DNA of 64,000 nucleotides from Erythrobacter ramosus. GTDB lineage: Bacteria; Pseudomonadota; Alphaproteobacteria; Sphingomonadales; Sphingomonadaceae. Position 1 is the stretch's first letter, and every line of letters starts with the position of its first letter. Below are positions 54,644-64,000 of this stretch, one piece after another. Both the position numbers and the translations under genes were made by a program. The notes below the pieces were generated by a model. It searched no databases. It had not been told where the DNA came from and was given only the letters and a program-made list of their open reading frames with translations. The stretch is taken from the NCBI RefSeq assembly GCF_009828055.1, contig NZ_WTYB01000002.1, forward strand, positions 1,116,001 to 1,180,000. The letters run 5' to 3'.

Positions 54644-56950
54644 ATGTCGGGAGGCTTGTCAGACGGATCGCGGGACGGCGCGTGCCATGCCCAGCGCGTT
54701 CCGGGACGGGCCGGCGCGCCGCTTTGGGCGTTGGTGCTGGCGCTTCTAGGGACAGCCACTCCGCTCGCCGCGCAGGATGCAGGCGGTGTTGCTCAAACCG
54801 AAACTCCGCAACCCGCCACATCGGAACCCGCCGAGGCCCAAGCGCCTCGCAAGATCGATTTCGAAGCCCGCGAGCTGAGCTACAACAACGAAACGGAAAC
54901 CGTCACCGCACGCGGCAATGTGATCCTGCGCTCCGAAGACCGCTCGGTCCGCGCCGATGAAGTGATCTGGGACCGCAATTCGGGCCGGATCATCGCCAGC
55001 GGCAATATCCGGCTGGTGGACGAGGCGGGCAACCAGCTGTTCACCGACCAGGTCGAACTGACCGAAGAATTCGATACCGGCGCGATGAGCGAACTCCTCA
55101 TCGCCCTGCGCGCAGGTGGCCGGCTCGCGGCGCGATCGGCAGAACGCGGGGAGGACGGCGTCGCAGTGCTGACCGACGCCGCCTACAGCGCCTGTCCGGT
55201 GGTCGATGCCGAAGGCTGCGCTGCCGACCCCAGCTGGCGGATCACGGCCAAGCGGGTGATTTACAACCAGAAGACCAGTGTCGTCAGCTTTTCGGGTGCG
55301 GTGCTCGAACTGTTCGGCGCGCGCATCCTGCCTCTTCCGGGTCTCGGATTTCGCACGGATGGCAAGGGTACATCCGGCTTTCTGGTTCCCGATGTACGGA
55401 TCACGCAGGTCAACGGGCTCGAACTGTCCGGCGAGTATTACTGGCGCTTCGGCGACAACCGCGATCTGACGCTGGGCGCCTATGTCTTCTCCAACGTGGC
55501 CCCGATGGCGAGCGCGGAGTGGCGGCACATCACTGACAAGGGCGCCTACCAGGTCACCGGCTACGGCACCTTCAGTGACCGCCTGACCGATTTCACCGGG
55601 GCGGACAGCTTCCAGAGCGATCCGCGTGGCTACCTTGACGCCAATGGCCGGTTCCAGTTCTCGCCCGACTGGAGCTTCACCTCCTCGATCCGCTTGGCAT
55701 CAGACCGCACCTTCCTGCGCCGCTACGATATCAGCCGCGATGACCGGCTGCGCTCGACCGTCAATCTCGAACGGATCACGGACCGCTCCTATCTCTCGGT
55801 GGCCGGCTGGGCGACCCAGACGCTGCGGCTGAACGCCGATCAGGGGCAGGTCCCGCTTGCGCTGCCCGCGATCGATTTCCGCCAGAAGCTCGCTGACCCG
55901 GTGCTGGGCGGCAATGTGCAGTTTCAGGCGAACAGCCTCGCGCTGCTGCGCAATGACGGGCAGGACACCCAGCGCGCCTTTGCCGGGGCGCAGTGGGATC
56001 TGAAGCGGCTGACCGGCCTGGGGCAGGTCGTCACCCTTACCGCGCTGGTGCGCGGCGATGTTTACAACACCAACAATAGCATCGCGACCACCACCGCCAG
56101 CTACCGCGGCACCGAAGGCTGGACGACGCGCGGCATCGCCACGGCAGCGATCGACATCGAATGGCCGTTCGTGGGCGAAGCGTTCGGCGGCACGCAGGTG
56201 TTCAAGCCGCGCGTGCAAATCGTCGCCAGCCCCAAGATCCGCAATCTCGACGTCCCCAATGAAGATGCGCGCGCAATCGACCTTGAAGATTCCAACCTGT
56301 TCGCGCTCAACCGCTTCCCCGGATATGACCGGGTCGAGGATGGCAGCCGTGTCACCTGGGGCGTCGACTGGGAATTACAGCGCCCCGGCTGGAGGGTGCG
56401 CTCGACCATCGGCCAGTCCTTCCGGCTGGAGGCGCCGCGTGACGATATCTTCCCCGAAGGCACTGGCCTGTCCGAACGGGTATCCGATTTCGTGGGTCGC
56501 ACCGAAGTCCGGTTTCGCAATCTGGTAAGCTTCACCCACCGCTTCCGGCTCGACAAGGACAACTTCGCGATCCGCCGCAACGAAATCGACGCAACCGTCG
56601 GCTCCCGCCGGACCTATCTGGAAGTTGGCTACCTGCGGCTGAACCGCGACATCGCCACGGTCGAGGATCTGCGTGACCGCGAGGAACTGCGCGCTGCAGC
56701 CCGGATTGCGATCGGCCGCAAATGGTCGGTGTTCGGCTCGGGCGTGTTCAACCTCACCGACGCGGACGAAGATCCGGTGTTCCAGCCCGACGGGTTCGAG
56801 CCGATCCGCACCCGGCTCGGCGTGGCCTATTCCGACGATTGTATCGAATTCGGCGCCACCTGGCGGCGCGACTTCATCGATGCAGGCGATGCGCGGCGCG
56901 GCAATGCGTTCCAGCTGTTCTTTGCCATTCGCAATCTGGGGTTCCGTTAA
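54644..56950 (+). CDS. lptD: LPS-assembly protein LptD
   Basis: A 768-residue outer-membrane barrel that, with LptE, inserts lipopolysaccharide into the outer leaflet. A signal peptide ending near LAAQD is followed by the LptA-like jellyroll (FEARELSYNNETETVTARGN), then a long barrel ending in Phe-Arg. The start at 54644 has AAGG nearby. It is the first gene of lptD-surA-pdxA-rsmA, the order known from E. coli. The 187-base gap to surA holds no other gene that I can see. Confidence 0.93.
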   Translation: MSGGLSDGSRDGACHAQRVPGRAGAPLWALVLALLGTATPLAAQDAGGVAQTETPQPATSEPAEAQAPRKIDFEARELSYNNETETVTARGNVILRSEDRSVRADEVIWDRNSGRIIASGNIRLVDEAGNQLFTDQVELTEEFDTGAMSELLIALRAGGRLAARSAERGEDGVAVLTDAAYSACPVVDAEGCAADPSWRITAKRVIYNQKTSVVSFSGAVLELFGARILPLPGLGFRTDGKGTSGFLVPDVRITQVNGLELSGEYYWRFGDNRDLTLGAYVFSNVAPMASAEWRHITDKGAYQVTGYGTFSDRLTDFTGADSFQSDPRGYLDANGRFQFSPDWSFTSSIRLASDRTFLRRYDISRDDRLRSTVNLERITDRSYLSVAGWATQTLRLNADQGQVPLALPAIDFRQKLADPVLGGNVQFQANSLALLRNDGQDTQRAFAGAQWDLKRLTGLGQVVTLTALVRGDVYNTNNSIATTTASYRGTEGWTTRGIATAAIDIEWPFVGEAFGGTQVFKPRVQIVASPKIRNLDVPNEDARAIDLEDSNLFALNRFPGYDRVEDGSRVTWGVDWELQRPGWRVRSTIGQSFRLEAPRDDIFPEGTGLSERVSDFVGRTEVRFRNLVSFTHRFRLDKDNFAIRRNEIDATVGSRRTYLEVGYLRLNRDIATVEDLRDREELRAAARIAIGRKWSVFGSGVFNLTDADEDPVFQPDGFEPIRTRLGVAYSDDCIEFGATWRRDFIDAGDARRGNAFQLFFAIRNLGFR

Positions 56951-57137
56951 TCTGCGCGAATTGGCAGGCTTGGCAAATGGCGTTAAGGAAGCCGCCTAAA
57001 GCAAGCTGACCACGCTCTGGGGGATCGGGCGGGACTCAGCTTCCATTAAGCCGGCACAGAACATTGGCGGCACATTGCGTCAGGGGTCGCGCGAATTGGT
57101 TGGCCACACGTCAGGCTAAAAGAACGGGAACGAACGA

Positions 57138-58511
57138 GTGAGTGTAAAGCTGTTTTCCAAGGCGCTGTTTGCCAGAACCGGGACCGCTCTTGCGGTGGCC
57201 GGGATGATCGGCCTTGCGCTGACGCCGGTTGCGGCTCCGGCCCAGACCGTCGCCGTGCCGACCGCGGACAATCCCTTCGGCCTGCCCGAAGACATCACGC
57301 TGTTCGGCAAGGCTGACCCTGACCGCCGCACGGCGACCGCGATCGTCAATGGCTTTGTCATCACTGGCACCGACATCGACATGCGCGTGGCGCTGGTGAC
57401 GGCGGCATCGGATGCCGCAATTTCCGAAGAGGAAATGCTGCGTCTGCGGGTGCAGGTGCTGCGCAACCTCATCGACGAAACGCTCAAGATCCAGGCCGCT
57501 GCTGCCGCCGAAATGGAAGTGAAGCGCGAAGAGGTCGAACAGACCTACCAGCAGCTCGCCGCCCAGAACTTCGGCAGCGATCCGAAGAAGATGGACGAAT
57601 ACCTGGTCTCGATCGGTTCCTCGCCCGCCTCCCTCAAGCGCCAGATCGAAGGCGAAGCAGCTTGGGAAAACCTCCTGCGCCGCAACATCATGCCGTTCGT
57701 CAATGTCTCGGCCGAAGAGGTCAATGATTCGCTCAAGCGGATGAACGAGGCCAAAGGCACCGACGAATACCGGCTGGGCGAAATCTTCCTCTCGGCCACC
57801 AGCGAAAACCGCGCGGCAGTGCTCGCCAATGCTCAGCAGATCGTCCAGCAATTGCAGCAGGGCGGCAGTTTTGTCGCCTATGCGCGCCAATATTCCGAAG
57901 CGACCACCGCAGTGGTCGGCGGCGATCTGGGCTGGGTGCGGCTGGGTCAGCTCCCCCCGCAGCTTGCCGCGGCTGCCCGCACCATGAGCGCCGGGCAGTT
58001 GCAGGGGCCGATCGAAATTCCGGGCGGCTTTTCGATCCTGTATCTGATCAACAAGCGTCAGGTGCTGATGGCCGACCCGAATGAGGCGGTGCTGAACCTG
58101 AAGCAGATCTCGATCATGTTCCCGGCCGGCGTCACCCAGGCCCAGGCCGAAGCGAAAGTCTCGGAATTCGGCAACTTCGCCGATAGCCTGCGCGGCTGCG
58201 CCGATGTCGAAGCGGGCGCGGCCAAGATCGGCGCTGAAGTGGTGACCAACGACCAGATCAAGGCCGAGGTGCTCCCGCCGCAGCTGCGCGACATCATCCT
58301 CAACCTCCAGATCGGGCAGACCACCCCGCCGTTCGGCAATATCCAAGAAGGCGTGCGGGTGTTCATGCTGTGCGGCCGCGACGATCCCAAGGATGCCGGT
58401 GCCCCGACCTTTGCCGCAGTGATGGACCAGCTGGAAGAAGAACGCGTCAACAAGCGCGCCCAGCGCTTCTTGCGCGATCTGCGTAACGACGCTTACATCG
58501 AATACAATTGA
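57138..58511 (+). CDS. surA: Periplasmic chaperone/prolyl isomerase SurA
   Basis: A 457-residue exported chaperone for outer-membrane barrels such as LptD. It has a signal peptide ending near PAQTVA, an N-terminal SurA helical domain (FVITGTDIDMRVALV and the LRNLIDETLK helix) and a parvulin domain (about residues 210-310, with GGDLGWVRLGQLPPQ). The start is GTG with GGGAA upstream. Its stop overlaps the pdxA TTG start. Confidence 0.92.
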   Translation: MSVKLFSKALFARTGTALAVAGMIGLALTPVAAPAQTVAVPTADNPFGLPEDITLFGKADPDRRTATAIVNGFVITGTDIDMRVALVTAASDAAISEEEMLRLRVQVLRNLIDETLKIQAAAAAEMEVKREEVEQTYQQLAAQNFGSDPKKMDEYLVSIGSSPASLKRQIEGEAAWENLLRRNIMPFVNVSAEEVNDSLKRMNEAKGTDEYRLGEIFLSATSENRAAVLANAQQIVQQLQQGGSFVAYARQYSEATTAVVGGDLGWVRLGQLPPQLAAAARTMSAGQLQGPIEIPGGFSILYLINKRQVLMADPNEAVLNLKQISIMFPAGVTQAQAEAKVSEFGNFADSLRGCADVEAGAAKIGAEVVTNDQIKAEVLPPQLRDIILNLQIGQTTPPFGNIQEGVRVFMLCGRDDPKDAGAPTFAAVMDQLEEERVNKRAQRFLRDLRNDAYIEYN

Positions 58512-59539
58512 CACCGCCCGCCCTGTCTCTGACCGCGCCGCTTGCGATCAGCCTCGGCGATCCGGCCGGGATTGGGCCGGAAGTCATCCTTGGCGCATGG
58601 GCGCGATTGCGGTCTGAACGCCGCGCGCCTCCCTCCTTCGTGGTCGGCGGGCCGCAATTGCTGCGCGCGCTGGCCGAACGGCTCGGAATCGACTGCCCGA
58701 TCGTACCGATTGCCGACCCGGCCGAAGCGATGTTCGCTGCCGGAGCGGGGTTGCCGGTTCTTGCCGGGCTAGATGGCCCATCATCGCCCGGTCATCCCGC
58801 AGCAGATGGTGCCCGGTTGGCGCTTGCTTCGCTGCAATGGGGCACGAAATTCGCGCTTTCGGGGGTGGCCACCGGACTGGTGACCGCGCCGGTTTCCAAG
58901 GGCGAGTTGGCTGCGGTCGGGTGGGATTACCCGGGACAGACCGAATTCCTCGCCGACGCCTGCGGGCGGCCCTATCGCGATGCGGTGATGATGCTCGCGG
59001 GGCCTTCGCTGCGCACTGTGCCGCTGACCGTGCATGTCTCCCTGGCCGAGGTGCCGGGGCTGATCTCGGCCGAGTTGATCACCCACAAGGCGCGGATCGT
59101 GGCCGCAGGATTGCGCCGCGATTTCCGGATTCCCGCCCCGCGCCTCGCGATTGCGGCACTCAACCCGCACGCGGGTGAAGGCGGCAAGTTCGGGGATGAG
59201 GAAGCCCGGATCATCGCCCCTGCCATCGCCGCCTTGCAGGCCGAGGGGATCGACGCTTTCGGCCCCGTCCCGGGCGACGCGCTGTTCACGCCGCGGGCAC
59301 GCGCGGGCTATGATGCGGCCTTGTGCATGTATCACGACCAAGCACTTATCCCTCTGAAAGCGCTGGAGTTTGACGAAGGCGTGAATGTCACCTTGGGCTT
59401 GCCGCTCATCCGCACCTCGCCCGACCACGGCACTGCGTTCGACATCGCCGGACAAGGCTTGGCCGATCCCGGCGCGATGGCAGCGGCAATCGTGATGGCG
59501 AGCGAGATGGCCATAGCCCGGGCAAGCACCGGTGCCTGA
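58508..59539 (+). CDS. pdxA: 4-hydroxythreonine-4-phosphate dehydrogenase
   Basis: A 343-residue NAD-dependent enzyme of pyridoxal phosphate synthesis. [14 protein letters not shown], the [10 protein letters not shown] loop and [10 protein letters not shown], plus [14 protein letters not shown], are diagnostic and supply the metal-binding His and Asp residues. The start is a TTG overlapping the surA stop (TTGA), implying coupled translation; no ATG is available near the N-terminus. It overlaps rsmA by eight bases. Confidence 0.95.
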   Translation: MTPPALSLTAPLAISLGDPAGIGPEVILGAWARLRSERRAPPSFVVGGPQLLRALAERLGIDCPIVPIADPAEAMFAAGAGLPVLAGLDGPSSPGHPAADGARLALASLQWGTKFALSGVATGLVTAPVSKGELAAVGWDYPGQTEFLADACGRPYRDAVMMLAGPSLRTVPLTVHVSLAEVPGLISAELITHKARIVAAGLRRDFRIPAPRLAIAALNPHAGEGGKFGDEEARIIAPAIAALQAEGIDAFGPVPGDALFTPRARAGYDAALCMYHDQALIPLKALEFDEGVNVTLGLPLIRTSPDHGTAFDIAGQGLADPGAMAAAIVMASEMAIARASTGA

Positions 59540-60356
59540 CCTTCCCCCCATCCGCGAGGTCATCCAGCGGCATAACCTCGCCGCTTCCAAGGCGCTGGGG
59601 CAGAACTTCCTGCTCGACGAGCAGCTGCTCGCCCGCATTGCCGCCCTGCCCGGAGACCTCACGGGCCAGCAGGTGCTCGAAGTCGGCCCCGGCCCCGGCG
59701 GCCTCACCCGTGCACTGCTCAGGTCGGGCGCACGCGTCACCGCCATCGAGATGGACCGCCGCTGCATGCCTGCCTTGGCGGAACTCGGCGAGGCCTTCCC
59801 CGGCCAGCTGACCGTAATCGAGGGCGATGCCCTGAAGCTGGATCATGCCGCGCTGATGCAAGGCGCGCCATTTCATGTGCTTTCGAACCTGCCCTACAAC
59901 GTCGGCACCGCGCTGTTCGTGCGCTGGCTTTCGGGTGAGGCTTGGCCGCCGCTGTGGCAGTCGCTCACCCTGATGTTCCAGCGCGAAGTCGCTGACCGGA
60001 TCGTCGCGGACGCCGGAGACGACGCCTATGGCCGCCTCGCCGTGCTGGCGCAGTGGCGGGCCGAGGTGCGGTTGGCAATGAAGGTGCACCGCAGCGCCTT
60101 CACCCCGCCGCCCAAGGTGATGAGCGCGGTCGTCCACGTGACCCCCGCCGCCATGCCCGAGGGCGTGTCGGCCCGGATGCTCGAACGCCTCACCGAAGCC
60201 GCCTTCGGCCAACGCCGCAAGATGCTGCGCCAGAGCCTCAAGGGCGTGCCGGGCGCGCTCGAGGCGCTGGCGACGCTGGGGATCGACGAGACCCGGCGGG
60301 CCGAGACGGTCAGCGTGGCCGAGTTCGTCGCGGTGGCGAAGACGCTGACCGCCTGA
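59532..60356 (+). CDS. rsmA: 16S rRNA dimethyladenosine transferase
   Basis: RsmA (KsgA) dimethylates two adjacent adenosines near the 3' end of 16S rRNA late in small-subunit assembly. The 274-residue protein has ALGQNFLLD, the SAM-binding [12 protein letters not shown] and the catalytic NLPYN motif. The start is GTG, eight bases inside pdxA. It is the last gene of the operon. A decayed copy of its final 70 bases lies about 210 bases downstream. Confidence 0.97.
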   Translation: MPDLPPIREVIQRHNLAASKALGQNFLLDEQLLARIAALPGDLTGQQVLEVGPGPGGLTRALLRSGARVTAIEMDRRCMPALAELGEAFPGQLTVIEGDALKLDHAALMQGAPFHVLSNLPYNVGTALFVRWLSGEAWPPLWQSLTLMFQREVADRIVADAGDDAYGRLAVLAQWRAEVRLAMKVHRSAFTPPPKVMSAVVHVTPAAMPEGVSARMLERLTEAAFGQRRKMLRQSLKGVPGALEALATLGIDETRRAETVSVAEFVAVAKTLTA

Positions 60357-60564
60357 AACCGCACCGAGCGCTGCCTCTGATTCGCGCCCTCTCCACGCCC
60401 TGTTGGAGACACATGAGACACTGTCCAGAAGCCAAAAACTGCCCCCACAAGCTGTGCGTCTGAGATAGGACACAAGGGAGCGCGGCAAGTCATGCGGAGC
60501 AGCCTGCCGAGATTGGCGCGAGTAGGAAAGCGCGGACGTGCCCGCAGCCGACCGGTGCGCGGGA

Positions 60565-60632
60565 AATCGACGAAAGGCGGCGGGCCGAAGCGGTCAGCGT
60601 GGCGGAGTTTTCGCGGCGGCGCGGCAGCTGAC
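60565..60632 (+). pseudogene. Decayed copy of the rsmA 3' end
   Basis: Aligned by hand with 60282-60351, this segment matches at about 55 of 70 positions with one gap. Unbroken shared runs are CGGCGGGCCGA and CGGTCAGCGTGGC. The gap and substitutions break the frame. The 208 bases between the two copies, and the rest of the 60357-60655 stretch, hold no gene that I can support. Confidence 0.7.
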
Positions 60633-60655
60633 TTAACAAGCCGGCCAGTTGACGC

Positions 60656-61147
60656 CTAGGTGATGACCTTCACATCTGACGACGCAGTAGGTGTAGAGGA
60701 ACCGCTCGGCACCTCCAGAGCGCAGACAGGAGCTGCCTTTGCTAGCTCACTAAACGGGCTACTTAGCTGCTCCGCCCACTTCTTCCATTCTGCGTCTATC
60801 CACTGAGCAATCTGAATCGCGTCATCGAGATTCACTGGGTCATTCTTCAACCGATCAGTGGAAAGGTGGAAAAATGATGCATTCAATCGCCCATCCACGC
60901 GACTTGGTGCCGAGCGCTTCCGGCCCGCCAAGTAATCATCGGCACGGATGGTATTTCCCTTTTGGCCTTCGTGACGAAGGAAATCATACAAGTTACGCGC
61001 ATGTAAACCAAACGACTCGAAAAACGCGCACCATCTCAAGCCGTCCGACCGAAACAGCATCTTAAAGGTGAAACCCAGCATCTCGCGTTCGTAGGCCAGA
61101 TGGTTCGTAAGGTATTCAACTAGTTCCGCTTCCGCCTTAGCTTTCAT
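60656..61147 (-). CDS. Orphan protein of unknown function, lower GC
   Basis: A 163-residue soluble protein, helix-rich and with many aromatic residues (EREMLGFTFKMLFRSDGLRW, then FFESFGLHARNLYDFLRHEG). There is no signal peptide or membrane helix. I do not recognise the family. Two 60-base lines counted by eye have 35 and 31 G+C, well below the neighbouring genes, and codon use is less biased, so it was probably acquired recently. It lies between an rsmA remnant and glcB, nine bases upstream of the latter's end. The start ATG lacks a clear ribosome binding site. Confidence 0.72.
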   Translation of the reverse strand: MKAKAEAELVEYLTNHLAYEREMLGFTFKMLFRSDGLRWCAFFESFGLHARNLYDFLRHEGQKGNTIRADDYLAGRKRSAPSRVDGRLNASFFHLSTDRLKNDPVNLDDAIQIAQWIDAEWKKWAEQLSSPFSELAKAAPVCALEVPSGSSTPTASSDVKVIT

Positions 61148-61156
61148 AAGAGCTAT

Positions 61157-63253
61157 TTACCCCGCCTTCTTCCGCAACCGCCAAGCATGCAGCAGCGGCT
61201 CCGTATAGCCGCTGGGCTGTTCCACTCCCTTGAAGATCAGCTCCTTCGCCGCGCTAAACGCCGCGCCGCTTTCGTTGCCGGTGAGCGGCTCGTAGAGCGG
61301 GTCGCCCGCGTTCTGCGCGTCAACCTTGGCGGCCATGCGGGCGAGGCTGTCCATCACCTGCGCCTCGCTGACCACACCGTGGAGCAGCCAGTTGGCGATG
61401 TGCTGCGAGGAGATGCGCAGCGTCGCACGGTCCTCCATCAGGCCGACGTCGTTGATGTCGGGCACCTTGGAGCAGCCCACGCCCTGATCGACCCAGCGCA
61501 CCACATAGCCGAGCAGGCCCTGACAATTATTGTCGAGCTCCTCGGCGATTTCCTCGGCGGACCAATTCACGCCGTCCGCCAGCGGAATGCTGAGTAGCGC
61601 GTCAAGGCCCATCGGTTCGGGCAGCGTCTTCTGCACCGCAAAGACGTCCTCGGCATGATAATGCAGCGCGTGCAACGTCGCCGCCGTGGGCGATGGCACC
61701 CATGCGGTGTTAGCCCCGGCGCGCAGGTGGGCGATTTTCTCGACCATCATCTGCCCCATCAGATCGGGCGCCGCCCACATCCCCTTGCCGATCTGCGCCT
61801 TGCCCGAGAGGCCGTGACGGAGGCCGATGGCGACGTTGCGCGCCTCATAGGCCTTGAGCCAGTCCGAACCCTTCATCGCGCCTTTGCGCAGCATCGGCCC
61901 GGCGCGCATCGAGGTGTGGATTTCGTCGCCGGTGCGGTCGAGGAAGCCGGTGTTGATGAACACGATCCGGTCCTTCACCGCATGGATACAGGCCGCGAGG
62001 TTGGCCGAAGTGCGACGCTCCTCGTCCATCACACCGACCTTGATCGTGTGGCGGGGCAGCTTCAAAAGATCTTCAACAGCGTCGAACAGGTCGTTGGTAA
62101 AGGTGCATTCTTCTGGCCCGTGCATCTTGGGCTTCACGATGTAGATCGACCCGCAGCGCGAGTTGCCGAACTTGCCGTGTCCCTCCACGTCCAGCGTGCT
62201 GATCGCCGAGGTGAACACCGCGTCCATGATGCCCTCGGGGATTTCGCTGCCATCGGCGAGGCGGATCGCCGGGTTGGTCATCAGATGACCGACATTGCGC
62301 ACGAACATCAGGCTGCGGCCGGAGAGGGTGTGCGTGGTACCATCGGGAGCGGTGTAGGTTTTGTCGCCTGCCAGCGTGCGGGTGAGCGTCTTGCCGCCCT
62401 TTTCGAAGCTCTCCGACAGATCGCCGCGGATGATGCCGAGCCAGTTGGTATAGGCGACCAGCTTGTCGTCGGCATCGACCGCGGCGACTGAGTCTTCGCA
62501 GTCGGCAATCGTGGTGAGCGCGGCTTCGACGATGATGTCAGCGATACCCGCCTTGTCAGTTGAACCCACAGGCGTGCTCGAATCGAATACAACTTCGATA
62601 TGCAAGCCATTGTTCTTGAAAAGAACGCCCTTCTCCGTCTCGCCGATATACTGTGCCGCATCGGCGAGCGTCATGCCATCGCGGCCCGCCAGATCGGCCC
62701 AGCTGCCCCTCGCCAAGGGGAACGCCGAATCAAGGAACTGCCGCCCACGCGCGATCACCGCCGCGCCGCGCGTCTCGTCATAGCCACCGGGCTTGGCAGG
62801 TTCGGCATCTAGGGCATCGGTGCCGTAGAGCGCATCATACAGGCTCCCCCAGCGGGCATTCGCGGCATTGAGCAGGAAGCGGGCGTTGAGGATCGGCACC
62901 ACCAGCTGCGGCCCCGCCATGGTGGCGATCTCGGGGTCGACGTTCTGGGTGCCGATCTGGAAGTCACTCGGCTCGGGTACGAGGTAGCCGATATCTGTGA
63001 GGAACGCCTTGTAAGCTGCTGGATCGTGTTGCTTTCCAGCACGCTCAACGTGCCAAGCGTCGATCTGCGCTTGCAAGTCCTCGCGCTTGGCCAGCAGCGC
63101 CGCGTTGCGCGGAGCGAAGTCGGCAAGCAGCGCGGCAAAGCCTTGCCAGAATGCATCCACATCGCGGCCCAGCGGCGTCAGAACCTGCGTTTCAAGGAAA
63201 TCCGCCAGCCGGGAATCTATCGCGATACCGGCGCGGTTGGTCATGTCAGTCAT
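61157..63253 (-). CDS. glcB: Malate synthase G
   Basis: A 698-residue enzyme of the glyoxylate shunt that joins glyoxylate and acetyl-CoA to malate. The large single-chain form is recognised by [14 protein letters not shown], the [13 protein letters not shown] region, KMHGPEE and [13 protein letters not shown], which carry the catalytic Arg, Glu and Asp. The start is at the third ATG of a cluster, where GAGG lies six bases upstream. Isocitrate lyase is not in the window. It is divergent from the M20 peptidase gene across 124 bases. Confidence 0.96.
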   Translation of the reverse strand: MTDMTNRAGIAIDSRLADFLETQVLTPLGRDVDAFWQGFAALLADFAPRNAALLAKREDLQAQIDAWHVERAGKQHDPAAYKAFLTDIGYLVPEPSDFQIGTQNVDPEIATMAGPQLVVPILNARFLLNAANARWGSLYDALYGTDALDAEPAKPGGYDETRGAAVIARGRQFLDSAFPLARGSWADLAGRDGMTLADAAQYIGETEKGVLFKNNGLHIEVVFDSSTPVGSTDKAGIADIIVEAALTTIADCEDSVAAVDADDKLVAYTNWLGIIRGDLSESFEKGGKTLTRTLAGDKTYTAPDGTTHTLSGRSLMFVRNVGHLMTNPAIRLADGSEIPEGIMDAVFTSAISTLDVEGHGKFGNSRCGSIYIVKPKMHGPEECTFTNDLFDAVEDLLKLPRHTIKVGVMDEERRTSANLAACIHAVKDRIVFINTGFLDRTGDEIHTSMRAGPMLRKGAMKGSDWLKAYEARNVAIGLRHGLSGKAQIGKGMWAAPDLMGQMMVEKIAHLRAGANTAWVPSPTAATLHALHYHAEDVFAVQKTLPEPMGLDALLSIPLADGVNWSAEEIAEELDNNCQGLLGYVVRWVDQGVGCSKVPDINDVGLMEDRATLRISSQHIANWLLHGVVSEAQVMDSLARMAAKVDAQNAGDPLYEPLTGNESGAAFSAAKELIFKGVEQPSGYTEPLLHAWRLRKKAG

Positions 63254-63377
63254 GCGGGTCCTCATGGGCGTTGGCTTGGCAAACATCCTGGGGAGGAGAG
63301 GACGCGCGGCCTATGGCGCAGGGGCAGCGCGATTGCAACGGGTTGGCCCCGCGCCCGCGCACGGCTAGAGGGGGGGC

Positions 63378-64000
63378 ATGAGAGAGGATGGGAACCTGAC
63401 CGCGATCGACGGCGCTGCCATGCTGGCGCAGGTCGAAGCGTGGAGCGCGATCAATACCGGCACCGCGAATCTCTCCGGGCTCGCCCAGCAGGCAGCCGCG
63501 CTGGCTCAGGCCTTTGCGGTGCTCCCCGGCACAGTAGAGCTGGTCGACCCCGCGCCTGTGACCGCCATCGCTGCGGATGGTTCTGCCGTCCAGAAGCCCC
63601 ACGGTCAGCATCTGGTGGTGCGGGTGCGGCCCCAGGCCAATCGCCGCATCCTGCTGACCGGGCATATGGACACGGTGTTTCCGGCCGATCATGCCTTTCA
63701 GCGTCTGCGCTGGCTCGACGCGGAGACGTTGAACGGGCCGGGTGTGGCTGACATGAAGGGCGGGATCGCCGTGATGCTCCACGCGCTGATGGCGTTCGAG
63801 GAGACCGCCAGCGCTTCGGGCCTCGGCTATGACGTGCTGATCAATTCCGACGAGGAAACCGGTTCGCTGGCGAGCAGCGCCCTGATCGCCGAACTGGCGG
63901 CGGGCAAGCTGGCGGCGCTGACCTATGAGCCCGCCGCCCTGCCCGATGGCACGCTGGCGCATGAGCGCGGGGGGACGGGGAACTATTCGATCACCTTCAC
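63378..64000 (+). CDS. M20 metallopeptidase (carboxypeptidase G2-like), 3' end missing
   Basis: The first 207 codons of an M20-family peptidase. A GAGGGGGGG run directly precedes the ATG. Metal-site residues are visible: His and Asp in LTGHMDTVFP, Asp in GVADMKGG, and Glu-Glu in NSDEETGS. The TVFP and GPGVADMKGG wording matches glutamate carboxypeptidases that remove C-terminal glutamate. There is no signal peptide. The window ends inside the domain, before the last metal ligand. Confidence 0.88.
   Translation, partial: MREDGNLTAIDGAAMLAQVEAWSAINTGTANLSGLAQQAAALAQAFAVLPGTVELVDPAPVTAIAADGSAVQKPHGQHLVVRVRPQANRRILLTGHMDTVFPADHAFQRLRWLDAETLNGPGVADMKGGIAVMLHALMAFEETASASGLGYDVLINSDEETGSLASSALIAELAAGKLAALTYEPAALPDGTLAHERGGTGNYSITF

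Noticed and set aside
60413..60463. A 16-codon Cys-rich frame (MRHCPEAKNCPHKLCV)
   Set aside because: It has no ribosome binding site and lies in a decayed spacer. Too short to support.

Overview
This is 64 kb of GC-rich alphaproteobacterial chromosome. It most likely comes from a sphingomonad, probably an Erythrobacter/Porphyrobacter-type member of the Erythrobacteraceae. The pointers are the rpmF-plsX-fabH-ihfA-merR block, a SciP-type CtrA regulator with a CtrA-like box, an Hda-type DnaA paralogue, DUF2794, DUF1153 and DUF2066 proteins, a very short AtpC, and several families of palindromic intergenic repeats typical of sphingomonads. No tRNA, rRNA, CRISPR array, intact insertion sequence or prophage was seen. 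The genus is inference from gene content only.

Layout. 1-6.5 kb: 3' part of smc, then a minus-strand block rpmF-plsX-fabH-ihfA-merR. 6.7-10 kb: MAPEG, MOSC and metallo-beta-lactamase proteins, then an XRE/S24 repressor divergent from two small unknown genes across a clear operator. 10-21 kb: an aldehyde dehydrogenase, a catabolic acetolactate-synthase-like enzyme, a D-2-hydroxyacid dehydrogenase, cysS, a nitroreductase overlapping cobT, and a fructose-6-phosphate aldolase/transaldolase. 21-28.5 kb: priA, an exported unknown protein, an Fe-S bacterial cryptochrome/photolyase (PhrB type), a glutathione S-transferase, a gene-free stretch of about 375 bases filled with palindromic repeats, and ada. 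A perfect 16-base parS-like centromere palindrome sits at the start of ada. 28.5-35.5 kb: an unusual membrane-anchored S1C protease with a lipoprotein partner, then the F1 ATP synthase operon atpHAGDC. 35.5-47 kb: an LTA-synthase-like sulfatase, a prolyl oligopeptidase, sciP, glmU with an HNH gene, gph, an SDR, cysE, hda and DUF2066. 47-54.5 kb: purM, a purN-MmcQ/YjbR fusion, a sulfotransferase, ndk, a Tat-exported intradiol dioxygenase, and pepA-DUF2256-holC. 54.6-64 kb: the lptD-surA-pdxA-rsmA operon, a decayed copy of the rsmA 3' end, a lower-GC orphan gene, malate synthase G, and the 5' part of an M20 peptidase.

Most of the window is core housekeeping DNA: lipid synthesis, ATP synthesis, purine synthesis, outer-membrane biogenesis, DNA repair and replication control. 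The unusual material lies in the gaps and small genes: parS, the S24 switch with an apparently leaderless promoter, a TGTCAAC repeat cluster, the palindromic repeats (one supplies a start codon, another contributes to a ribosome binding site), the overlooked 46-codon DUF2256 gene, the purN fusion, and the rsmA-remnant/orphan-gene pair. I did not find a strong candidate for a wholly new multi-gene system. The best leads are the S24 switch with its two unknown partner genes and the S1C protease-lipoprotein pair.
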